64,000 nucleotides of DNA from Mycobacterium sp. 852014-52450_SCH5900713 (GTDB lineage Bacteria > Actinomycetota > Actinomycetes > Mycobacteriales > Mycobacteriaceae): NCBI RefSeq assembly GCF_001667075.1, contig NZ_LZIL01000070.1, positions 23,847 to 87,846 on the forward strand. Reading direction: 5' to 3'. Shown one piece after another: positions 8,875-16,835 of this stretch. Within the stretch, counting starts at the first letter, position 1. Each line of letters begins with the position of its first letter. The translations under genes were made by a program, and so were the position numbers. Under the pieces are notes generated by a model. That model had not been told where the DNA came from. It saw nothing but the letters and a program-made list of their open reading frames with translations, and ran no database searches.

Positions 8875-9249
8875 TTACCTGGCCTTCTTCTTGCCTGCGA
8901 TGGTGCGCTTGGGGCCCTTGCGGGTGCGCGCATTGGTCTTGGTCCGCTGGCCGCGCACCGGCAGGCCGCGGCGGTGTCGCAGGCCCTGGTAGCAGCCGAT
9001 CTCGATCTTGCGGCGAATGTCGGCCTGCACCTCGCGGCGCAGGTCACCCTCGACCTTGAGGTTCGCTTCGATGTAGTCACGCAAGTGGGTCAGCTGGTCG
9101 TCGGTCAGGTCCCTGGTGCGCAGGTCCTTATCGATTCCCGTAGCTGCCAGGATCTCGTTCGACCGGGTGCGGCCGACGCCGAAGATGTAGGTCAGCGCGA
9201 TCTCCATCCGCTTGTCGCGCGGCAGATCGACGCCTACTAGTCGAGCCAT
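8875..9249 (-). CDS. rpsM: 30S ribosomal protein S13
   Basis: 124 residues starting MARLVGVDLPRDKRMEIALTYIFG and ending in the basic tail RTKTNARTRKGPKRTIAGKKK that reaches toward the P-site tRNA. It belongs to the head of the 30S subunit and contacts the 50S subunit. A spacer of 167 nt separates it from rpmJ upstream, the longest gap in this half of the ribosomal operon. Confidence 0.98.
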   Translation of the reverse strand: MARLVGVDLPRDKRMEIALTYIFGVGRTRSNEILAATGIDKDLRTRDLTDDQLTHLRDYIEANLKVEGDLRREVQADIRRKIEIGCYQGLRHRRGLPVRGQRTKTNARTRKGPKRTIAGKKKAR

Positions 9250-9416
9250 AGGTGGCGTTTCCTCTTTTTCTCGGCGGAGGTCTTTTCCCAGCCCGTTCCC
9301 GCTTCGCGGGGCCCGGCCTCCGTCCGGGCGTGGGTGAACTGGCCCATATCTAGATATGCCAGCCGTTCAGTGGTGCTGGGAGGTCTGCATTCAGTTGTGT
9401 AGCAAGCGCTTAGCGG
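9250..9416 (-). other. Structured 167-nt spacer between rpmJ and rpsM
   Basis: No gene is visible. The spacer contains two consecutive perfect hairpins, CCCGC-TTC-GCGGG (9298-9310) and GCCCGG-N7-CCGGGC (9311-9329), and a 14-bp perfect palindrome CATATCTAGATATG (9345-9358) that is strikingly AT-rich for this genome. It may be a processing or internal control site within the operon. Confidence 0.4.
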
Positions 9417-9530
9417 TTAGCCCTGGCGCTGCTTGTGGCGCGGATCGGAGCAGATCACCATGACCCGCCCATGCCGACGGATCACCCTGCACTTGTCACA
9501 GATTGGCTTGACGCTCGGGTTCACCTTCAC
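9417..9530 (-). CDS. rpmJ: 50S ribosomal protein L36
   Basis: 37 residues read from GTG at 9530 ([20 protein letters not shown]...). It is the zinc-ribbon (C+) form, with Cys11, Cys14, Cys27 and His32 as ligands. This is the expected short gene between infA and rpsM; its small size makes it easy to overlook. Zinc-independent paralogues of L36 exist in mycobacteria under Zur control, but the copy in the main operon is normally this zinc-binding one. Confidence 0.96.
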
Positions 9531-9570
9531 GGCTGATCGATCCTGTTCTTTCTCGTTGTCAGATTCGGGC

Positions 9571-9792
9571 TTACTTGTACCGGTACACGATGCGGCCCCG
9601 GGACAGGTCGTACGGAGACAGCTCCACCACCACCCGGTCCTCGGGCAGGATGCGGATGTAGTGCTGCCGCATCTTGCCGCTGATGTGGGCGAGTACTTTG
9701 TGACCGTTCTCCAGCTCAATGCGGAACATCGCATTGGGCAGGGGCTCGACCACGCGGCCCTCGACCTCTATGGCGCCTTCCTTCTTGGCCAT
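9571..9792 (-). CDS. infA: Translation initiation factor IF-1
   Basis: 73 residues, a single OB-fold (MAKKEGAIEVEGRVVEPLPNAMFRIELENGHKVLAHISGKMR). IF-1 binds the A site of the 30S subunit during initiation. It is the first gene of the minus-strand operon infA-rpmJ-rpsM-rpsK-rpsD-rpoA-rplQ-truA. A GAGAAG Shine-Dalgarno-like sequence precedes the ATG, so this mRNA has a leader. Its promoter must lie in the 274-nt divergent region 9793-10066. Confidence 0.98.
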   Translation of the reverse strand: MAKKEGAIEVEGRVVEPLPNAMFRIELENGHKVLAHISGKMRQHYIRILPEDRVVVELSPYDLSRGRIVYRYK

Positions 9793-9884
9793 AACTTCTC
9801 GTCAAATCCTCGTCTTTGGTTTCGTATCCTTGTGTGCGCCTATACCGGCGCAGCATTCGCCCGACTAGAAACGTGAGCCAAGGG

Positions 9885-9904
9885 CAGGAAATTCCAGGAA
9901 ATTC
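9885..9904. repeat. Perfect 10-bp direct repeat in the infA upstream region
   Basis: CAGGAAATTC occurs twice head to tail with no spacer, so both copies face the same side of the helix. It lies 93 bp upstream of infA and 163 bp upstream of the divergent two-component gene. The same gap also contains inverted repeats GGTCAG-N4-CTGACC (9963-9978) and GCCCT-N4-AGGGC (10040-10053). These may be binding sites, but no regulator is indicated. Confidence 0.35.
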
Positions 9905-10066
9905 CTAAGACAGGGCACGCAAAAAGTCGGCGCGGATGACGCACCGTTGTCCCACGATACCTGGTCAGCGCCCTGACCCAAAATCGCTGGCAGCGAAATC
10001 CGACCGGCCGATAAACCGCCTCCTTGACCTGCCGCCAACGCCCTGACGAGGGCATACTTAATCCCG

Positions 10067-11752
10067 ATGACGAGTCCCGCGAGCCCCGCAACCCTTTCAG
10101 TTCAGCCTCGCAAGCCGGTCCTGTTGACCGTCGACGACGATCCCTCGGTTTCCCGCGCGGTCGCCCGCGACCTGCGTCGCCAATACGGGGACCGGCACCG
10201 GATCGTGCGCGCCGAGTCGGGTCCCGACGCCCTGGACACGCTCAAGGAGCTCAAGCTGCGGGGCGAGACGGTCGCGGTGCTGATCGCCGACTACCGGATG
10301 CCGCAGATGAGCGGCATCGAATTCCTCGAGCAGGCGATGGACCTGTACCCGGCGGCGCGACGCGTGCTGCTGACCGCCTACGCGGACACCCACGCCGCCA
10401 TCGACGCGATCAACGTCGTCGACCTGGACCACTACCTGCTCAAGCCGTGGGACCCGCCACAGGAGAAGTTCTACCCCGTCGTCGACGCGCTGCTGGACGC
10501 CTGGCGCGCGGCACCCGAACACCCCATCCCGCACACCAAGGTGATCGGGCACCGCTGGTCGGAGCGGTCCTGGCAGGTGCGCGACTTTCTGGCCCGCAAC
10601 GGGCTGCACTACTCGTGGTTCATGGCCGACGACCCCGACGGCGAGCGGTTGCTGAAGGCCGCCGGTGAGGACGGCCTGCGGCTGCCCGTCGTCGTCACCG
10701 AACGCGGCGACACCCTGATCGAGCCCACCGACGCGCAGCTGGCCGACACCCTCGGCCTGACCACCACGCCGTCGCAGGAGTTCTACGACCTGATCGTCAT
10801 CGGCGGCGGGCCGGCGGGTCTGGCCGCCGCCGTGTACGGCGCCTCCGAGGGGCTGCGCACGGTGCTCATCGAACGCACCGCGACGGGCGGTCAGGCGGGC
10901 CAGAGCTCACGCATCGAGAACTACCTGGGCTTCCCCGACGGGGTGTCTGGCGGCCAGTTGGCCGACCGGGCCCGCAGGCAGGCCGAGAAGTTCGGGGCCG
11001 AACTCATCACCGCCCGCACCGCCACGGCGCTCGAGGTCAACGGCCCCAAGCGCACCGTGCGGTTCGCGGACGGCGGTTCGGTCGACGCGCACGCCGTCAT
11101 CCTGGCCACCGGAGTCGCCTACCGCCAGCTCCCGGCGGAGGGCTGCGGCGAGCTGACCGGGCGCGGCGTCTACTACGGGGCCGCCGTCTCCATCGCGTCG
11201 GAATGCGCGGGCGAGGAGGTCTACGTCGTCGGCGGGGCCAACTCCGCCGGCCAGGCCGCGATGTACCTGTCCCGCGAGGCCAAGTCGGTGACCATCGTTG
11301 TTCGGGCGCCGTCGCTGGACGCCTCGATGTCCTACTACCTCATCCAGCAGATCCGGCAGCGACCCAACATCACCGTGCGCACCTGCACCGAGGTGCGCCG
11401 CGCTGTCGGGGACGACCACCTGGAGCGGCTGACGCTGGTCGACAACCAGACCGGGGAGACCGAGGACGTCACCTGCGCCCGGATGTTCATCTTCATCGGC
11501 GCCGCGCCGCGCACCGAGTGGTTGGACGGGGTGCTCGCCCGCGACAACCACGGCTTCGTCCTCACCGGGCCGGACCTGCGCAACGTCTGTGGCTGGACGT
11601 TGGACCGCCCGCCCCACCACCTCGAGACGAGCGTGCCGGGCGTATTCGCCACCGGCGACGTGCGGGCCGAGTCCGCCAAGCGCGTCGCGGCCGCCGTCGG
11701 CGAGGGATCGATGGCCGTGATGCTGGTGCACCGCTACCTGGCGGAATCGTGA
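10067..11752 (+). CDS. Receiver domain fused to thioredoxin-reductase-like FAD/NAD(P) oxidoreductase
   Basis: 561 residues in three parts. Residues 15-140 are a response-regulator receiver with the acidic pocket Asp23-25, phospho-acceptor Asp75 (IADYRMP), Thr103 and Lys126 (LLKPW). Residues ~155-232 look like a thioredoxin/glutaredoxin fold lacking CxxC. Residues 240-561 are a class II pyridine-nucleotide flavoenzyme with FAD motif GGGPAG (246-251), an NAD(P) site near VYVVGGANSAGQ, and a C-terminal GDVRAESAKRVA. The redox-active CxxC of true thioredoxin reductase is absent. The output is therefore enzymatic, not DNA binding. It overlaps the downstream kinase gene by 4 nt, so the two form a cognate pair. 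TACTTA, 6 nt before the ATG, is a near-match to a leaderless -10. The real substrate is unknown. Confidence 0.9.
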   Translation: MTSPASPATLSVQPRKPVLLTVDDDPSVSRAVARDLRRQYGDRHRIVRAESGPDALDTLKELKLRGETVAVLIADYRMPQMSGIEFLEQAMDLYPAARRVLLTAYADTHAAIDAINVVDLDHYLLKPWDPPQEKFYPVVDALLDAWRAAPEHPIPHTKVIGHRWSERSWQVRDFLARNGLHYSWFMADDPDGERLLKAAGEDGLRLPVVVTERGDTLIEPTDAQLADTLGLTTTPSQEFYDLIVIGGGPAGLAAAVYGASEGLRTVLIERTATGGQAGQSSRIENYLGFPDGVSGGQLADRARRQAEKFGAELITARTATALEVNGPKRTVRFADGGSVDAHAVILATGVAYRQLPAEGCGELTGRGVYYGAAVSIASECAGEEVYVVGGANSAGQAAMYLSREAKSVTIVVRAPSLDASMSYYLIQQIRQRPNITVRTCTEVRRAVGDDHLERLTLVDNQTGETEDVTCARMFIFIGAAPRTEWLDGVLARDNHGFVLTGPDLRNVCGWTLDRPPHHLETSVPGVFATGDVRAESAKRVAAAVGEGSMAVMLVHRYLAES

Positions 11753-13242
11753 CCGCCAAGACGCCGTGCGAGCCCGACGAGCTGCGCAGCCTGTTCCTGT
11801 TCGAGGCGCTCACCGACGAGCAGCTGGCGGTGTTGTGTGCCAACGGGCACATCGAGAACTACGGACCGGGCCCGATCTGCGTCGAGGGCGAGCCGGCGAC
11901 CTGCTTCTACGTCCTCATCGAGGGCGAGCTGATGATGTCCAAGCTCTCCGGCGGCCAGGACATCGAAACCAACCGCACCTCGCAGCGCGGTGTGTATTGC
12001 GGGGCGTGGCGGGCGTTCACCGGTGGGAAGCAGAAGAGCTACGACGCCTCGGTGCACGTGACCAAGCCGTCGCGGTTCTTCGTGATGGACGCGCCGGTGT
12101 TCGCCCGGTTCATGAAGGACCAGTTCCCGATGGCGGTCCACCTGCTCGACGGCATCGCCGTCGGCACCGACCGGACCCGCCGGATCATCGACAACCGGGA
12201 GAAGCTGCTGGCGCTGGGCCGGTTGTCGGCCGGGCTGACGCATCAGCTGAACAATCCCGCGGCGGCCATCGCCCGTGCGGCGGCCGACCTGCGCGGCCGG
12301 GTCGCCGGCATGCGGGGCAAGCTGGCGATGCTCGCCGACGGCACGGTCAGTCCGGAGGCGCTCAGCGCGCTGGTCCACCTGCAGCAGGAGGTGGCCGAGC
12401 AGGTCGCCAAGTCGGCGTCGGAGCACCTGAGCGCCATGGAAACCGCTGACCGCGAGGACGCCGTCGGCGACTGGCTGGAAGACCACGGCGTCGAGGGCGG
12501 TTGGGACATCGCGCCGACCTTCGTCGAAGGCGGCATCGACACCGACTGGCTGGAGCGGATTTCCACGGTCAGCGAGGAACTCGCGTCGACCTCGTTGGAG
12601 GAGGCGATCCGGTGGATCAACTACACCATCGAGAGCGAGCTGCTGATGAACCAGGTTCTGGAGGCGAGCAAGCGGATTTCGGCGCTGGTCGCCGACGCCA
12701 AGCAGTATTCGCAGCTTGATCGGGCCCCGTTCCAGGTGGCCAATGTGCATGAGTTGCTGCGCAGCACGCTGGTGATGTTCGCCGACCGGTTGACCAAGGA
12801 CCCGAGCAAGGAGGCCGGCAAGCACCCCGTGATCACCGTGGCCAAGGACTTCGACCAATCACTTCCCGAAATCCCTTGTTACCCAGGCGATCTCAATCAG
12901 GTGTGGACGAACATCATCGACAACGCGATCGCCGCGATGCGCGACACCGGCGGCACGCTGACCATCCGCACCTGCCGGGAGGGTGAGAACATGGCCCGCG
13001 TCGAGATCTGCGACACCGGACCCGGGGTGCCCGAGGAGGTGCGCGAGCACATCTTCGAGCCGTTCTTCACCACCAAGCCGTTCGGCGAGGGCACCGGCCT
13101 GGGGCTGGATCTGGCCTTCAACATCGTCGTCAAGAAGCATCGCGGGGATCTGCGCGTGGAATCGACGCCCGGCGATACCCGGTTCATCGTGCTGCTGCCG
13201 CTCGAGACGCCGCCGCCCGCGGAGGTAGACCTTCCGGAATAG
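11749..13242 (+). CDS. Soluble histidine kinase with N-terminal cyclic-nucleotide-binding (CRP-type) domain
   Basis: 497 residues from GTG at 11749. Residues ~15-135 are a cNMP-binding beta-barrel (FLFEALTDEQLAVL..., FYVLIEGELMM). A dimerisation/phospho-acceptor region follows with His165 (GLTHQLNNP), then a long helical linker. The C-terminal HATPase has N-box NQVWTNIIDNA, G1 DTGPGV and G2 GEGTGLGL. No membrane segment is visible, so it should sense an intracellular signal. It is translationally coupled to the receiver-flavoenzyme gene, its likely phosphorylation target. The ligand of the cNMP-type domain cannot be deduced. Confidence 0.88.
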   Translation: MTAKTPCEPDELRSLFLFEALTDEQLAVLCANGHIENYGPGPICVEGEPATCFYVLIEGELMMSKLSGGQDIETNRTSQRGVYCGAWRAFTGGKQKSYDASVHVTKPSRFFVMDAPVFARFMKDQFPMAVHLLDGIAVGTDRTRRIIDNREKLLALGRLSAGLTHQLNNPAAAIARAAADLRGRVAGMRGKLAMLADGTVSPEALSALVHLQQEVAEQVAKSASEHLSAMETADREDAVGDWLEDHGVEGGWDIAPTFVEGGIDTDWLERISTVSEELASTSLEEAIRWINYTIESELLMNQVLEASKRISALVADAKQYSQLDRAPFQVANVHELLRSTLVMFADRLTKDPSKEAGKHPVITVAKDFDQSLPEIPCYPGDLNQVWTNIIDNAIAAMRDTGGTLTIRTCREGENMARVEICDTGPGVPEEVREHIFEPFFTTKPFGEGTGLGLDLAFNIVVKKHRGDLRVESTPGDTRFIVLLPLETPPPAEVDLPE

Positions 13243-13271
13243 CCGCACCACGCCCCCGGTTGGGAACAACC

Positions 13272-14114
13272 ATGACCGATGCAGCGAGCAAGCCCAACCT
13301 CGGCCGGTTCGGATCGTTCGGACGCGGCGTGACGCCACAACAAGCCAAAGACATCGAATCCCTGGGCTACGGGGCCGTGTGGGTGGGCGGTTCGCCGCCG
13401 GCCGAGCTGGCCTGGGTGGAGCCCATCCTCGAAGCGACGACCACCCTGCAGGTGGCCACCGGCATCGTCAACATCTGGACGGCGGCGGCCAAGCCGGTGG
13501 CGGAGTCGTTCCACCGCATCGACAAGGCCTACCCCGGCCGCTTCCTGCTGGGCATCGGGGTCGGCCATCCCGAGGCGCACACCGAGTACCGCAAGCCCTA
13601 CGACGCGCTCGCCGAGTACCTGCAGCAGCTGGACGACTACGGGGTGCCCGCCAACCGCCGGGTGGTGGCCGCCCTGGGCCCGCGCGTCCTCAAGCTGTCG
13701 GCCGAGCAAGCCGCCGGGGCGCACCCGTACCTCACCACGCCCGAGCACACCGCTCAGGCGCGCCAGTTGATCGGCCCGTCGGCGTTCCTGGCGCCCGAAC
13801 ACAAGGCGGTCCTGACCACCGACCCCGAGAAGGCCCGTGCGGTAGGCCGCAGGGCACTCGACATCTATTTCCAGCTCGCCAACTACCGCAACAGCTGGAA
13901 GCGGCTCGGTTTCACCGACGAGGAGGTCACCAAGCCGGGCAGCGACCGCCTGGTCGACGCGGTCGTGGCCTACGGCACGCCCGACGCGATCGCGGCCCGG
14001 CTGAAAGAGCACCTCGATGCGGGCGCCGACCACGTGCCCGTGCAGGTCCTGACGAAGGATGAAAACCTGGTTCCGGCTCTGGCCGAATTGGCCGGGCCGC
14101 TCGGCCTGAGCTAG
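13272..14114 (+). CDS. Luciferase-like (F420-type) oxidoreductase, Rv3463-like
   Basis: 280 residues of the bacterial-luciferase TIM-barrel superfamily, whose mycobacterial members usually use F420 or FMN. Family stretches include GYGAVWVGGSPPAEL, VATGIVNIWTAAA, YPGRFLLGIGVGHPE and the C-terminal DAIAARLKEHLDAGADHV. ATG at 13272 is preferred over a TTG 12 nt upstream. In M. tuberculosis the corresponding gene is adjacent to infA; here the two-component pair lies between. The gene is followed 25 nt later by a paralogue. Substrate unknown. Confidence 0.85.
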   Translation: MTDAASKPNLGRFGSFGRGVTPQQAKDIESLGYGAVWVGGSPPAELAWVEPILEATTTLQVATGIVNIWTAAAKPVAESFHRIDKAYPGRFLLGIGVGHPEAHTEYRKPYDALAEYLQQLDDYGVPANRRVVAALGPRVLKLSAEQAAGAHPYLTTPEHTAQARQLIGPSAFLAPEHKAVLTTDPEKARAVGRRALDIYFQLANYRNSWKRLGFTDEEVTKPGSDRLVDAVVAYGTPDAIAARLKEHLDAGADHVPVQVLTKDENLVPALAELAGPLGLS

Positions 14115-14139
14115 CAGACGACGCACGAGGGGGACGTAG

Positions 14140-15006
14140 ATGACCGAGCCAGTAGCACTCAAACCCGACCTGGGCCGGTTCGGCGTGTGGCTGCCCACCC
14201 GCTCCATCACCCCCGAACTGGCGGCGCGGATCGAGTCGCTGGGTTACGGCGCCGCCTGGATCGGCGGTTCACCGGATGCCGAGCTGTCGTGGGTGGAACC
14301 GGCCCTGGAGCGGACGACGTCGCTGCAACTGGCCACTGGGATCGTCAACATCTGGAACGCGCCGGCCCCGGCCGTCGCCAAGTCCTTCACGCGCATCGAA
14401 AACGCCCACCCCGGAAGGTTTTTGCTCGGCGTTGGGGTGGGACATCCCGAGCACACCCAGGAGTACGTCAAGCCGTACGACGCGCTGGTGTCCTATCTCG
14501 ACGAGCTCGACGCGGCGATGGTGCCCACCAGTCGCCGGGTGCTCGCGGCGCTCGGGCCGCGCGTATTGCGGCTGGCCGCGCAGCGCAGCGCCGGTGCGCA
14601 CCCCTACCTGACCACCCCGGAACACACCGCCAAGGCGCGCGAACTGATCGGGAACTCCGTGTTCCTCGCGCCCGAACACAAGGTGGTGCTCACCACCGAC
14701 GCGGACGAAGCCCGCGCGGTCGGCCGCAGGTATGCGGACTTCTACCTCGACCTGAGTAACTATGTGAACAACTGGCTGCGCACAGGCTTCAGCGAGGCCG
14801 ACGTCCGCAAGCCGGGCAGCGACAACCTCATCGACGCGGTGGTGGCGTACGGCACTCCCGAGGCCATCGCGCAACGCCTCAACGAACACATCGACGCCGG
14901 CGCCGACCACGTGGCGGTCCAAGTGCTCGACGCGGCCGACGACGACGAGGTGATTCGCGTGCTGAGCGAATTGGCCGGGCCGCTGGGGCTGACTGTCGCA
15001 AGCTGA
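14140..15006 (+). CDS. Luciferase-like (F420-type) oxidoreductase, tandem paralogue
   Basis: 288 residues. It aligns along its whole length with the preceding gene (SLGYGAAWIGGSPDAELSWVEP, PGRFLLGVGVGHPEHTQEY, GADHVAVQVLDA). A strong Shine-Dalgarno (GAGGGGGA) precedes the ATG. The pair looks like a local duplication; as I recall, M. tuberculosis has only one member at this position (Rv3463). Members of the family hydride-transfer using a deazaflavin or flavin; the substrate is not predictable from sequence. Confidence 0.85.
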   Translation: MTEPVALKPDLGRFGVWLPTRSITPELAARIESLGYGAAWIGGSPDAELSWVEPALERTTSLQLATGIVNIWNAPAPAVAKSFTRIENAHPGRFLLGVGVGHPEHTQEYVKPYDALVSYLDELDAAMVPTSRRVLAALGPRVLRLAAQRSAGAHPYLTTPEHTAKARELIGNSVFLAPEHKVVLTTDADEARAVGRRYADFYLDLSNYVNNWLRTGFSEADVRKPGSDNLIDAVVAYGTPEAIAQRLNEHIDAGADHVAVQVLDAADDDEVIRVLSELAGPLGLTVAS

Positions 15007-15020
15007 CCGACTCGCTCGGT

Positions 15021-15026
15021 TAGGGT
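15021..15026 (+). promoter_or_regulatory. Putative -10 box (TAGGGT) of a leaderless rmlB promoter
   Basis: TAGGGT fits TANNNT and lies 6 nt before the ATG at 15033. No Shine-Dalgarno sequence precedes that ATG. This supports both the 15033 start and an rmlBC-specific transcript. Confidence 0.5.
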
Positions 15027-15032
15027 TTGGGC

Positions 15033-16028
15033 ATGCGGTTACTGGTCACCGGCGGCGCTGGCTTCATCGGCGCGAATTTCGTGCATAGCACGGTCCGGGA
15101 GCATCCGGAGGGTTCCGTGACGGTGCTCGACGCCTTGACCTACGCCGGCCGGCGGGAGTCGCTGGCCGACGTCGAGGACGCCATCCGGCTGGTGGTGGGC
15201 GACATCTGCGACGCCGAGCTGGTCTCGCGGCTGGTCGCCGAGTCCGACGCGGTGGTGCACTTCGCCGCGGAGAGCCACGTGGACAACGCGCTGGACGACC
15301 CGGGGCCCTTCCTGCACACCAACGTCGTCGGGACGTTCACCATCCTGGAAGCGGTGCGGCGCCACGGCGTGCGGCTGCACCACATTTCGACAGACGAGGT
15401 CTACGGCGACCTCGAGCTCGACGACGCCAACCGATTCACCGAGTCGACGCCGTACAACCCGTCGAGTCCGTACTCGGCCACCAAGGCCGGCGCCGACATG
15501 CTGGTCCGGGCCTGGGTGCGCTCCTACGGAGTGCGCGCGACGATCTCGAACTGCTCCAACAATTACGGGCCCTATCAGCACGTCGAGAAGTTCATCCCGC
15601 GCCAGATCACCAACGTGCTCACCGGCCGGCGGTGCAAGCTGTACGGCAGCGGCGCCAACGTCCGCGACTGGATCCACGTCGACGACCACAACAGCGCCGT
15701 GCGACGGATCCTGGAAAAGGGCGAAATCGGCCGCACGTACCTGATCAGTTCCGAGGGCGAGCGAGACAATCTGAGCGTGCTGCGCACGCTGCTGAAGATG
15801 ATGGGCCGCGAACCTGATGACTTCGACCACGTGACCGACCGCGTCGGGCACGACCTGCGCTACGCCATCGACCCGTCGATGTTGTACGACGAACTTTGTT
15901 GGGCCCCAAAGCATACCGATTTCGAAGAGGGATTGAGCGCCACCATCGACTGGTATCGTGCCAACGAATCATGGTGGCGCCCTTTGAAGGACGCTGCGGA
16001 AGCCCGATACGAAGAGCGTGGTCAGTAG
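15033..16028 (+). CDS. rmlB: dTDP-glucose 4,6-dehydratase
   Basis: RmlB makes dTDP-4-keto-6-deoxyglucose, the second step of dTDP-L-rhamnose synthesis, needed for the rhamnosyl linker between peptidoglycan and arabinogalactan. 331 residues: NAD motif TGGAGFIG (6-13), catalytic Thr120-Asp121-Glu122 (STDEVYGD), and SDR pair Tyr147/Lys151 (YSATK). It closely matches M. tuberculosis Rv3464 in length and motifs. ATG at 15033 starts directly at MRLLVTGG; the longer TTG reading is unlikely. rmlC begins immediately after the stop codon. Confidence 0.98.
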   Translation: MRLLVTGGAGFIGANFVHSTVREHPEGSVTVLDALTYAGRRESLADVEDAIRLVVGDICDAELVSRLVAESDAVVHFAAESHVDNALDDPGPFLHTNVVGTFTILEAVRRHGVRLHHISTDEVYGDLELDDANRFTESTPYNPSSPYSATKAGADMLVRAWVRSYGVRATISNCSNNYGPYQHVEKFIPRQITNVLTGRRCKLYGSGANVRDWIHVDDHNSAVRRILEKGEIGRTYLISSEGERDNLSVLRTLLKMMGREPDDFDHVTDRVGHDLRYAIDPSMLYDELCWAPKHTDFEEGLSATIDWYRANESWWRPLKDAAEARYEERGQ

Positions 16029-16637
16029 ATGAAGGTTCGCGAACTCGACATCCCCGGCGCCTGGGAGATCACCCCCGCCATTCACGGTGATTCCCGTGGA
16101 CTGTTCTTCGAATGGCTCACCGACCACGGGTTCACCGAGTTCGCCGGTCACCGCTTGGATGTTCGGCAAGCGAACTGTTCGGTTTCGTCGGCCGGTGTGT
16201 TGCGCGGCTTGCACTTCGCCCAGCTGCCGCCAAGCCAAGCCAAATATGTGACCTGCGTGCGTGGCTCGGTTTTTGACGTCGTGGTGGACATCCGCGAGGG
16301 TTCGCCGACGTTCGGGCGATGGGACTCGGTGTTGCTCGACGACCAGGACCGCAGGACGATTTACCTCTCCGAAGGCCTGGCGCACGGCTTCCTTGCCCTC
16401 CAGGACGATTCGACGGTGATGTACCTCTGCTCCACCGAATACAACCCGCAGCGCGAGCGCACCATCTGCGCGACCGATCCGGCGATCGGGGTCGACTGGC
16501 CGCTGGTGAACGGCGCGGCTCCCAGCCTGTCCGACCGCGATGCCGCGGCCCCCAGCTTGGAAGAAGTCCGCGGCGCTGGTCTTTTGCCCAGCTGGAACGA
16601 CACGCAGAAGTTTATCGACGGGATGCGCAGCAAATAA
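16029..16637 (+). CDS. rmlC: dTDP-4-dehydrorhamnose 3,5-epimerase
   Basis: The third enzyme of dTDP-L-rhamnose synthesis, a cupin-fold epimerase. 202 residues. The catalytic base His62 (LRGLHF) and Tyr132 (TVMYLCS) are in place, as in M. tuberculosis RmlC (Rv3465). The ATG directly abuts the rmlB TAG, so the two are co-transcribed and coupled. rmlA and rmlD are not in this window. Confidence 0.98.
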   Translation: MKVRELDIPGAWEITPAIHGDSRGLFFEWLTDHGFTEFAGHRLDVRQANCSVSSAGVLRGLHFAQLPPSQAKYVTCVRGSVFDVVVDIREGSPTFGRWDSVLLDDQDRRTIYLSEGLAHGFLALQDDSTVMYLCSTEYNPQRERTICATDPAIGVDWPLVNGAAPSLSDRDAAAPSLEEVRGAGLLPSWNDTQKFIDGMRSK

Positions 16638-16759
16638 TCGGCGCCGGAACATGGGCGTCGTTATGCCGCCAAGCCGCAGGGAGGGCGTGTGGCCCTTAGA
16701 CCATCGAGCCCTCTGAGTCGACACCACCTTTGCGGCGAGTAGTTGAACGATCTGGAAAC

Positions 16760-16778
16760 GCGAATTCCCTCAATTCGC
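16760..16778. promoter_or_regulatory. 7-bp inverted repeat upstream of the first acyltransferase
   Basis: GCGAATT-CCCTC-AATTCGC is a perfect 7+5+7 inverted repeat ending 13 bp before TACGAT (16792-16797), a candidate -10 box. This is a typical operator position. TACGAT is also found upstream of the second acyltransferase (18478-18483). Confidence 0.35.
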
Positions 16779-16835
16779 CGTCGGTGACGATTACGATGGC
16801 CCTGGTAGCGAGGTATGGCCGGCGGATGGGGGTCG

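Noticed and set aside
16815..16835. Start of acyltransferase copy 1 at ATG 16815.
   Set aside because: The paralogue at 18524 and the remnant at 18149 both begin at MKLG, and GGGGG precedes 16836. The longer start remains possible but is less supported.
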